DNA from: Hippasteria phrygiana
Lineage: Eukaryota > Echinodermata > Asteroidea > Valvatida > Goniasteridae
DNA: 64,000 nucleotides
Direction of reading: 5' to 3'
Assembly: GCA_037893225.1 (NCBI GenBank)
Contig: JAZGUH010000272.1
Location: 1,302,001 to 1,366,000 of the forward strand
This document shows, piece after piece, positions 9,241 through 17,388 of the stretch (position 1 is the stretch's first letter; each line of letters starts with the position of its first letter). Both the position numbers and the translations under genes were made by a program. Below the pieces are notes generated by a model that was not told the DNA's origin, made no database searches, and saw nothing but the letters and a program-made list of their open reading frames with translations.

Positions 9241-9767
9241 TCAAAAAATCTGCGCTCTTTACGACTTGGGTGTCGAAATTTTAATACCGAATTTGATTTA
9301 ACGTTATTACTACTATGCTCAATTTTATTACACTTGGTACAATTACCATTTTTAGAAAAAGTACCACAGCCGCAGCGGCCGCAGGGGGTTAAGGCTCTAC
9401 CAATTGTTTTAAAACGATTCGCATGCATATCGCAATATCTGGGGTCACACTTTGAGGTCGGTTTATTGCAGAGTTTTGGGCTACTACAAAGCAACCAAGT
9501 GCATCGACATTTTTCGGGGTTAGATTTAAAGTAGAGTTCTTTTATAACTCTTTTATACTTGGTTTTAGCCAGCTTTTCGACGCGTTCTAGTTGCTGTCTT
9601 TCGTTTAAAGCATGATTCGCACAAAGTTGCGTAGTTGATTTAGTTCCGCAGCCACAAATTAAACACGGTTTAGGCGCTAGGCTTCGTAGGTAGAAATGAT
9701 CGAGGCACCACGGGTCTCCATCCTTTTCGCACGTAGTTAGCTTTCCGATGTTTAACCACTTGCACAT
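9234..9767 (-). CDS. Two-module zinc protein sharing its N-terminus with the death-fold protein
   Basis: 177 residues. Residues 1-41 are identical to those of the protein at 4235-5182 because the inverted repeat arm covers them; the rest differs. Two related Cys/His modules are visible. Module 1 has C13, C21, H24, C35, C38, C40, C49 and H52. Module 2 has C107, C112, H115, C129, C132, C134, C143 and C146. Both contain PC..CGCGT, so the protein arose by internal duplication. A basic helical linker (about 55-85) and a basic tail (about 165-174, RHPSRKERR) suggest nucleic-acid binding, which is inference. I do not recognise the family. The stop codon falls at the edge of the 11-bp array. Confidence 0.82.
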   Translation of the reverse strand: MCKWLNIGKLTTCEKDGDPWCLDHFYLRSLAPKPCLICGCGTKSTTQLCANHALNERQQLERVEKLAKTKYKRVIKELYFKSNPEKCRCTWLLCSSPKLCNKPTSKCDPRYCDMHANRFKTIGRALTPCGRCGCGTFSKNGNCTKCNKIEHSSNNVKSNSVLKFRHPSRKERRFFDL

Positions 9768-10007
9768 GATTTATATATTTAATTATTTTATTATTTTTTT
9801 TCTCATTTTTTTTATTATTTCATTTTTCGTAAAGAGGGGTTTCCCTGTCGCGTTCGCTCCTCTGATGTACTCGCGTAGCTACGACCGTAGGGAGTATCCT
9901 ATACGACGTTAGAATGCGAGTGGTATATACGACGTTAAAAAGTGAGTATTACTATACGATGTTAGAAGGCAGCCTGTATTCCTATACGACTGTTCGATAC
10001 TCGCTCA
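9768..10007 (-). promoter_or_regulatory. Inverted copy of polymerase spacer and A-rich leader
   Basis: Mirror image of 3995-4234. It contains the same degenerate TCGTATA repeats and the A/T-only leader immediately before the zinc gene ATG. Identity with the other arm means both zinc genes share one upstream control sequence. Confidence 0.5.
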
Positions 10008-13000
10008 TTACGCGCGTGTAGCGTAATGATCGTGCATCAGGGTATGAATTCCGTCGTCTAAGATATACCGTTTGTCGTCTCTGGGATTTAAAGACACTTT
10101 ATTTTGAGTTAAAGAGTTCACGATATGTTTGTCGCTCCTCAACGTGTTCATATCGTGTCGATAAACCGTAGAGTTAAACAGGCAGTCTTTATAATCTTGA
10201 TGAGTTATCGCGTTGGCAACGACGTACCTTTTGACTCCTTTCGATTTCTTAATGTTCTTCTTATCGTCCATATAGATGGAGTACATTTTTGATCTGATAC
10301 AAACCACTTCTTTGATAGGTTTTCCGCCGCATTCGTCCTTAAATTTACCGATAACTTTCTTGTTTGAATCGTCGTATAAAAAGTGGTCTTTCTCGTAATT
10401 GCTAAAATCGTAGTCGTCTTTCTCGCTCGCCATGTCGAGATAAAGGTCTTCAGTTTCGATACGTAAGAGCAACGAGTCCGTATCGGTATAAATCAAATCG
10501 ACTTTGTCTTCGTAAGTCTTTTTCAACTTGTCGTAATAAAATTCGTACATTAAAAGCTTCGATAAGTCTAAAATACTCATACCGCAATAGACGGGTTTGT
10601 TTAAAACAACTCGCGTCTTCGACATGTTTATCATCAAAAGATTACAACGCTCAAAAATTGTTCTACCGCTATAACTGGGTTTGGCCACCAAACGAATAAT
10701 TCTATCTTCTTCGTGGGCTCTGCATAAATGAGTGTTCATTCGCTTTCTAACGTCTTCCATAGTTTTACCAAATACTGAGTTGTTCATCAATTTAAAAAAG
10801 TCTTTTTCGAAGTCGGATTTAGCTTCCGTTCTCAATCGGGTATTTTTGTCGATGTAAGATTTCATCCAAGGCGTTTGTTTAAACTTTAAAACCCTACATA
10901 CTTTCTTTAGTTCTAAACCGTGAGCGAGGTAAAATTTTAGATTTCTATAGTGGAGTACGTAATTCTTTCTCGGTCCGCCCGTCGCTACCAACTTAGTTTC
11001 GTTCGACGGTTTCGCTCCCGTTTTTTCCAACAGGTCGAGCTGATAAGGACTCATCGATTCCGGCGGTATGATTAGGTTCTCGGGCGCTAAAGGATAACCG
11101 TTGTGTAGATCGTGTAGTTCGTCCGGATAGTCTAAATCAACTTCGAGAATATAGCCCCAAAAAGAGTCGTCGGCTAGAGACTCTATATATTCGGCGGTAA
11201 ACAGGTCTAATTTCTTTTCGTCGATCCACCTAAAGTCTGAGATCGGTAATGGTTGGCTCATGGCCCATCCGTAGAGGTTGTTGGCGTCTAGATACGAAAT
11301 ATACGAGTTGGGTTTGCTCGGATCGTAAGAAGCTAGATACTTATTATTGGCTTCGGCGTATCTACATGAGCCCACGCTAGATATTCCCCCTCTGGTTCCT
11401 TTCTCTACGAATAAATGTTGGTCTATATCCCTCAAGAGTTCTAAGTTGGCTTTAGAGTGTTTTAATAAAGCGTCCCAACTTAGGCCGGGCGATGTAAAAT
11501 AATGGCACGGATCCAACTTATAATTCTCTCTACAGATTTCTCTAAAATTCTCGAATACGCTGGATAGTAATAGTACATCGGTCAATACGTAGAGGTCGTG
11601 ATATTCGCCCAAGTTTTTGATGCCGAAGGTTCGCCATACTTTTTTAGCGTGTTCATAGTCAGAGTCGCTTATATGTTTGTCCGAAAGAGAGCTGTAAAAA
11701 TGCTTCTTAGCCGGTAGTTTTCTCTCGTTAAATCGTTCAAAGCTGTCCATATACTCGTAGGGATATACACCCTTTTTCAAAAGAAGATCTCGTTTGTCGT
11801 CGGGTAACCTCTCGTCGTTTCCGTCGGGTATGGACTCGTCAACTTCGTCGTCTAAAACTGTTTTGTCGTCCGCCAAGTAGGTTATCAGTTTTCCGATTAC
11901 GTTGTAATCGTTAACTTCGTCTTCGTTTGGATCTATCGCCGTCTCTAGAGCACTCGCGTCAACGTCTTCGTGCGCGGGGCTGACGGTTCTAGGCACAACG
12001 GCTTTATCGATATACTTAAACGCGTCTATCGGACACGCGGCTACCAATCGTTCCAACGACGTGGATAAGAAATTAAATGAATCTAAAAATCTGAGTTGGC
12101 CTATCGAAAATGAAATATATTTTTCGGACGTTTTAGCTATACACTTTAGTTTTCCGTCGGTTTCAGAAATACTCTGCATAATCAAATGGGCGTCGTAATT
12201 TTCTAAGTTGTGAAAGATGACCGGTATCGTCGTTTTGTTAGGTACGATCTGTAATTTTAAGTTACAGCACATGTGCGCGGCTCCTCTGTACTTGCCGGTG
12301 ATGTGGCAGTGGTCTCTGACTTTTCTAAACGCGTTAATTTTCTTTTGGCATAACATACATGTTTTCTCGACGTATCCCTTTTTGTTTTCGTGCGAGTATT
12401 CTTTCAGTTCTTTTTTACTTTTGGGTTCTACGGGCTTGTAACATTGACAATTACTCGCGTGTGTTGGGTAAATCGATCTCTCGCAAATCCAGCAGGTGTC
12501 GGCGTCGTTGTGAACTTTGGCATCTTCGGGCGTGTAGGCGAGGGGTTTAGGATTTGAGAATATTTCGTTGATCTTGTCTTTTTCGCCTAGTAAACGGGTT
12601 AAGAAATGTGATGTCGCGTTCGCTCCTCTATAAATTTGAGGATCGCCTAGGACTCGCCCGTCGGGCCCGATTACTATATACGCGTAACCGCAAGCTTCGT
12701 GTTCGTGAGTCTTTTTCGTGGACCCGCCTTCACCGCGGAGTGGAACTAAGATACTTTCAAAGTCGGCGTATATAGTAAAAGGCGCCGGTTGTTTATTTTT
12801 AAAGTTTTTGAATTTTAGAACGTCGTTGGTTGAGTCGGGTAATACCGCTAAAGCCGGGGTTTGGCAAACGCCTATACAATCTATCTCGTGTCTGTCTAAA
12901 ATATCTTGTCTCGAAAAATGTTGCAAGCATCTCGTACAAAAATATTTGCGTTCTTTATGTTTAGTTTCTTTAGACAACAAGCGGTCGAGGTTTTTTATCC

Positions 13001-14150
13001 AACAATAATGATTATTATCTCCTTTTGAAAACATCAGTAGATTGATGGCCGGTTTTCGTTGAGTAGTTAATCTCAGAGGGAAAATATTATTTTCGTAACC
13101 AAAAACGTTAATGGCGAGATTGTTCTGTTTTTCGATCTTACCAATATCCGCGATGGGAGTTGGAAACGCTACGTTCTTAAAATCTAATCCATCATCTTCT
13201 TCGAAGATAGAATTCCTTTCGTAGTGAATATTATAGTTGGGGTTGTTTTTAATCGATTCTTTGACGGAGGGTTTAAATAACTCTAAAGCGGCTCTCAACG
13301 CCCATCTGATACATCGTTGATCTTCGTTTTTAACATTGACGACTGCCTTTTTATGCGCTATGTGAGGGGGTAGTGGAATGTAGGAACTGCCTCTTATCGG
13401 CTGATATCTAGAAACGTTGATGTAGAGCGCCTTTAAATCGTAAATGACCCAACCGCTTCCGTTTGTTTGAAAGTGCTCTATTTTTTCGATTATGAACTCT
13501 ATCTGTTCTCGTACTTGGTTTTCTATTTCGTCTTCGTTTAATACGGTCGATTGAGACCCAAAAAACATGCTCGCGTCTTCGACAAAAGTATCGTTCGCAA
13601 GATTATATTTTCTCAACGTCGCTTTTAATGCGAGTTGAAATTTAAAGCTTCTAAATTCGTTTAGCGCACCTTTCAATGTTTCTACAATTTTTTGCTCGTT
13701 TTCATTAAAAAATGCTAGAGGATCTACGAGAATTCTGTCGATATTCATCTCGTAATTACGCAAATAATTTCTGAATGGTCTCGGAGCTGTTTCGTTAAAA
13801 ATCAAGGGGACGAGTTCTTCGTCGGGTTTTTTATAGTATCGTCGTATGGCGGATTCTAAATCTTTTTTAATGTGCTGACCCCTTCTTCCGGTAGGATCGC
13901 CCAGCGGAATATGCTTATCCGCGATTAAATGTTCTAACGATTCTTTAGACTTTGATCGTAAATTTTTATAAAGCGCTTCGTTCTTTTTTATGGCCGATAG
14001 AAAGTCTCGTCTGATATGTGTGCCGTCGCGTCCGGTTGGTGGGCCCAACGTAATGGCGTATTTGTCGATGTATTTTTTCAAGCTGTATTTTGGCCAACGT
14101 GTGTAGCCTATCGCTGGTATCATTCTGTTTTCCATCTTTATAATAGCCAT
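10008..14150 (-). CDS. Type-B DNA polymerase, Polinton/adintovirus type, complete
   Basis: 1,380 residues, single frame. The N-terminus carries a twin motif, LGPPTGRDGTHIRRD (about 35-49) and LGDPTGRRGQHIKKD (about 83-97). A C2H2-like finger (CTRCLQHF...H....C) lies near 405. The 3'-5' exonuclease motifs are YADFES (about 458), FHNLENYDAH (about 647) and YHDLYVLTD (about 850). A Cys/His insert with CHITGKYRGAAHMCCN (about 615) resembles the recombination endonuclease VII domain found in this polymerase family. Palm motifs are LDANNLYGW (about 953), NNSVFGKT (about 1122), YTDTDS (catalytic Asp at about 1223 and 1225) and KMY. Such polymerases replicate linear, usually protein-primed genomes of Polintons, adintoviruses and relatives. 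The start is the first ATG after an A/T-rich leader. No accompanying Polinton integrase, ATPase or capsid gene is in view. Confidence 0.94.
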   Translation of the reverse strand: MAIIKMENRMIPAIGYTRWPKYSLKKYIDKYAITLGPPTGRDGTHIRRDFLSAIKKNEALYKNLRSKSKESLEHLIADKHIPLGDPTGRRGQHIKKDLESAIRRYYKKPDEELVPLIFNETAPRPFRNYLRNYEMNIDRILVDPLAFFNENEQKIVETLKGALNEFRSFKFQLALKATLRKYNLANDTFVEDASMFFGSQSTVLNEDEIENQVREQIEFIIEKIEHFQTNGSGWVIYDLKALYINVSRYQPIRGSSYIPLPPHIAHKKAVVNVKNEDQRCIRWALRAALELFKPSVKESIKNNPNYNIHYERNSIFEEDDGLDFKNVAFPTPIADIGKIEKQNNLAINVFGYENNIFPLRLTTQRKPAINLLMFSKGDNNHYCWIKNLDRLLSKETKHKERKYFCTRCLQHFSRQDILDRHEIDCIGVCQTPALAVLPDSTNDVLKFKNFKNKQPAPFTIYADFESILVPLRGEGGSTKKTHEHEACGYAYIVIGPDGRVLGDPQIYRGANATSHFLTRLLGEKDKINEIFSNPKPLAYTPEDAKVHNDADTCWICERSIYPTHASNCQCYKPVEPKSKKELKEYSHENKKGYVEKTCMLCQKKINAFRKVRDHCHITGKYRGAAHMCCNLKLQIVPNKTTIPVIFHNLENYDAHLIMQSISETDGKLKCIAKTSEKYISFSIGQLRFLDSFNFLSTSLERLVAACPIDAFKYIDKAVVPRTVSPAHEDVDASALETAIDPNEDEVNDYNVIGKLITYLADDKTVLDDEVDESIPDGNDERLPDDKRDLLLKKGVYPYEYMDSFERFNERKLPAKKHFYSSLSDKHISDSDYEHAKKVWRTFGIKNLGEYHDLYVLTDVLLLSSVFENFREICRENYKLDPCHYFTSPGLSWDALLKHSKANLELLRDIDQHLFVEKGTRGGISSVGSCRYAEANNKYLASYDPSKPNSYISYLDANNLYGWAMSQPLPISDFRWIDEKKLDLFTAEYIESLADDSFWGYILEVDLDYPDELHDLHNGYPLAPENLIIPPESMSPYQLDLLEKTGAKPSNETKLVATGGPRKNYVLHYRNLKFYLAHGLELKKVCRVLKFKQTPWMKSYIDKNTRLRTEAKSDFEKDFFKLMNNSVFGKTMEDVRKRMNTHLCRAHEEDRIIRLVAKPSYSGRTIFERCNLLMINMSKTRVVLNKPVYCGMSILDLSKLLMYEFYYDKLKKTYEDKVDLIYTDTDSLLLRIETEDLYLDMASEKDDYDFSNYEKDHFLYDDSNKKVIGKFKDECGGKPIKEVVCIRSKMYSIYMDDKKNIKKSKGVKRYVVANAITHQDYKDCLFNSTVYRHDMNTLRSDKHIVNSLTQNKVSLNPRDDKRYILDDGIHTLMHDHYATRA

Positions 14151-14545
14151 TTATTTTATTTTAAAAATAAATATAACTTTTTTTGATCCAAGAAATAGAG
14201 AGAGAGGTTTGGGGTTTTTGGTTTTTTTTTTTTGCAAGAGAATTTTAAGGTGATTATGATACAGGTGGGGCTGTAGGAAAAATAGTTCGATTTTATCGAT
14301 TTTTACAAAAATTTGCTGTGGGTATATACAGCGAAATTTGTTAAAAATCAGAAGAGTCTTAGAACGCTATGTTTTTCCAATTTTTTTTAAATTTTTATAA
14401 AAATTTGGTGTGGGTAGATACAGCGAAATTTGAGAGAAATCGAGAGAGAGAGAGGGAGAGAGAGAGAAATTTGAGGTTTTGAGATTTTAGGGTTTTTTTC
14501 TTCAAATTTTTACAGAAATTTGGTGTGGGTATATACAGCAATTTT
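14151..14545. repeat. Outer flank of the polymerase arm with three related segments
   Basis: An A/T-rich leader (14151-14200) is followed by three copies of a segment containing AAATTTG(G/C)TGTGGGTA and ATACAGCGAAATTT near 14308, 14400 and 14517, plus GA-rich runs. The segments could be part of the element terminus or of the target DNA. No coding potential is seen. LINE coding sequence begins shortly after the third copy. Confidence 0.6.
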
Positions 14546-16292
14546 GAAAGTGGTCCAGTATCCCCCTTCTCTACTACTCCACTTCCCTTTTGAAAAAGGG
14601 ATCAGACAAGGATGTCCCCTTTCTGGTTTACTTTACTCCATAGCTATGGAACCTTTCTTGCATACTCTTAGACGTAAAATTAATAAGTATGGTCTCTGTA
14701 TTCCAGAGAGTGACAATTATCTTGTTACCTCTGCCTATGCAGATGATGTTTCTATTTTTATAACTAATGATAATGGTTTTGATATTGTTAAAGATGTATA
14801 TAATTTATTCAGCAAGTCTTCTGCTGCTTGTTTAAATGAACAGAAATCTCAAGGACTTTGGGTCGGTTCGTGGCTTAATAGAACTGATAAACCCTTAAAC
14901 TTTCAATGGAATAATCAAGGTCTTAACTTCCTCGGAGTTCAATTAGGAAACTCTAACAGTTACATTCAACAAAATTGGCAAATTTGTCTGAAAAAACTTG
15001 AAAATGTTCTCAATCGCTGGAAAGGCCTGTCGAAGTTTCTTTCCTTTAGAGGTAAAGTTTTAATAGCTAACCAATTAGCCACCTCGAAACTTCTTCATGT
15101 ACTTGCTGTCCTTTCCCCTCATAAGGATATCCTAAGTGAACCCCAGAGGAAGCTTATAAATTGTATATGGTCTGATGGCCGACATTGGCTGAAAGAAAAA
15201 ATCTTGTATCAAACTCCTGACAAGGGAGTTTTAGGTTTAACCTGCCTCCATGCACGTACTCTTACCTTTCGTTACAATATCATACAAACATTTCTTAATA
15301 AATCCGCTCATCCTGTTTTTAAATTCACGAGTTACTTTCTACGACAATATCGTAAACTCCATTTTGATCTTAAATTCTTCCTTCTCAAACCTGAGGTCAT
15401 TTTTCTGACCCATCTTCCTGTCTATTACAGTGATACAGTACGTGCATGGAAAACGATGACAGCTCAAATTGTTGTACCACCTGATTCTATTAACTTTGTA
15501 ATGAATTTACCTTTGAATTCTATTTTTTTTGATAATATCACTGAGAATGACCAGCTCCTTTCGCCTCGGCTTCTGTCGTGTAGAATACAAACGGTGGAAG
15601 ACCTGATGGACAAGGAGTCCGGGAAATGGAAAGCTGCGAACGACTTCACTGCAGACAACTTTCTTCGCAGAGCGTCATCCAGACTGTTTCAAGCAGAGCT
15701 CGACAAGGTTTGCCGCTCCCTCATACACATTTTCCCACACTTCTTCAACGCGTCTGGCTATCGACTTCCTATTCGTCACTTACAAGACATCATGGACTTT
15801 TCCGAACTACCACTTCAAGTCGTCATACCTCCGGACACTGACATAACCAACGCCCCTTCTAAACTCATCTACGAAACCATGAATGATGAACTGAACAATT
15901 TGAAGGATCCTGTTAAAACCTACTGGCATGAACAGGAAATCATTCCTCCAACCAAAAGCATTCAATGGAAGGAACTGTATTGTCAGCCGTCTTCCAAAAA
16001 GGAGGGGAACATTCAGTTTCGTTGACTTCATAATATTCTGCCGAGCTTGGCCGTCCTTCATCATATCAACCCCGAATTTTCATCTTCATGTACCTGGTGT
16101 GGCGATAAAGGGACAACAATTCACTTGTTTATAGAATGTCCTGCTATTCAGCCAGCCCTCAACTTCCTGCCCTGTCTACTCAACCGGCTCTTCTCTGACC
16201 TAACACAAAATTTCTACCTCTACTGGTCCCTGCTTCCACACGGCAGAGGTCGAGCAAAGGAGATGGTCCATCTTGCTAATTATTCTTTATAA
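14545..16292 (+). pseudogene. 5'-truncated L1/Tx1-type LINE ORF2 with one in-frame stop
   Basis: The frame starts inside the reverse transcriptase (GIRQGCPLSG, then AYADDVSIF) and continues through the thumb and connection region to a C-terminal Cys/His knuckle (CTWCGDKGTTIHLFIECP) typical of L1 and Tx1 LINEs. It lacks the endonuclease and the first part of the reverse transcriptase, so it is a 5'-truncated insertion. A TGA at 16023-16025 interrupts the frame and reading continues in the same frame to 16292; the stop most simply replaces a Trp codon. The 5' junction abuts the outer flank of the virus-like element. No tail or target duplication was identified. Confidence 0.85.
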
Positions 16293-17100
16293 TCAGCCTC
16301 AAAGCCACAATTTATTCTCTTTATTCACGTTCTTCGTCCTCCGATCCTCTAATGGTGTGGAAACACAGAATAAAGAGTACAATTATGATTGATTTCCATT
16401 ACTATCAATCGAAACACAACATAAATATGTTCAGAAAAAAATGGGATTATAACAATACCCGGTTCACTCTTCTTGATGGAAAACTTGTTTGGCTGATTTG
16501 ATATATTAGCCAGTCTTTATCTAATATTTTGATGTACCGGTACTCGCCTTTTAGTCACTATATCCTTATTTTTGAGAGTAGTTGACTAAATTTCGAGAAA
16601 ATAGTCTTTTTGCCACTACTCTTTTGATCATTATGTGGCATTATGTTTGTCATTTGTCGTCCATTCCTTGTGCTTGCGTAATGCAGGTAAAATAAAAAAA
16701 TATCAAAGTATATTTGACTCCAGGAAGGCACGTAGGGCTGGCAGTTTTCAACGTATTTATGGGTCATTCTGGCGTCAAATACACTCAGAATTAGTGTGTC
16801 TGCGGCTCGTACATTTTTTGTGTGTACGTGCAGTTTAAAGTGAAAGATTTGTTTCTGTCTAAAGACCGACCACAGAAAATTTAACACAAGTGATGAAATA
16901 ATGGCACTGACGCTTATTTGTCTCAGCAGGCAAATGAATTGAAGTGTTTATCGGATTGATTTATGTTCAGACTGACATGAGAGTACCGACAGATCAACAA
17001 CCGTGAACTGTATATACAGGATCTATAACAGGCGATCAACCAATTGATTAGAATGCTAGGCGGACACACCCCGATGGTCACCTTTGATAGAAAAATACAA
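16293..17100. other. No gene recognised
   Basis: Short frames only. The first part may be the decayed 3' tail of the LINE. I see no splice-consistent exons, TIRs or RNA genes here. Confidence 0.5.
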
Positions 17101-17368
17101 AATTGAAATAAGGTGACAATTATGGGGGCTGGTCCGGGAATATGCAACACTCAGCCTGTACCGACAAAACAATAAAACAGAGGATTAGAACACAAATCAT
17201 AGTTCAATTTAACTTATGGTGTCCTGTTTTTGTGTGTCTCTGTCTCTCCTAATATATTCTGTTTCGCTTAATCCGATTGGTTGAAATCTCTAATTTTCAA
17301 TTTCCCGGACAAGCCCCCATAATTGAAATATGGTGACAATTATGGGGGCTGGTCCGGGAATATGCAAC
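17101..17368. repeat. Direct 48-bp repeats around a 195-bp TIR sequence
   Basis: A 48-bp sequence starting AATTGAAATA and ending GGGAATATGCAAC occurs at 17101-17148 and again at 17321-17368 with one mismatch. Between them, GGGGGCTGGTCCGGGA (17124) and TCCCGGACAAGCCCCC (ending 17318) form an inverted pair, as for a miniature DNA transposon of 17124-17318. The right-hand pair also makes a 21-bp-arm hairpin around 17303-17361. Confidence 0.75.
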
Positions 17369-17388
17369 CTGGCCTGCTATACTTTATA

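Larger units (their letters stand above)
9645..14150 (-). repeat. Right arm of the long inverted repeat
   Basis: This is the reverse complement of the left arm over 9645-14001. It extends outward by an amount that cannot be measured, because the left partner lies beyond the window. The arm contains the whole polymerase gene and the first 41 codons of the zinc gene. Its outer limit is unknown, somewhere between 14150 and about 14545 where LINE sequence starts. Confidence 0.93.

Noticed and set aside
1..14001. Inverted arms as a sequencing hairpin or palindrome artefact
   Set aside because: A hairpin artefact would mirror the core as well. Here the core is non-palindromic, with same-orientation arrays and different genes at the two inner ends. 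A misjoin cannot be fully excluded without reads.
1..14150. Complete Polinton/Maverick
   Set aside because: Only the polymerase fits. No integrase, packaging ATPase, cysteine protease or capsid frame was found in the core.
17323..17388. ORF1 start at the upstream ATG 17323
   Set aside because: This stretch belongs to the flanking repeat; the LINE begins at 17383, so the ATG at 17389 is the start.
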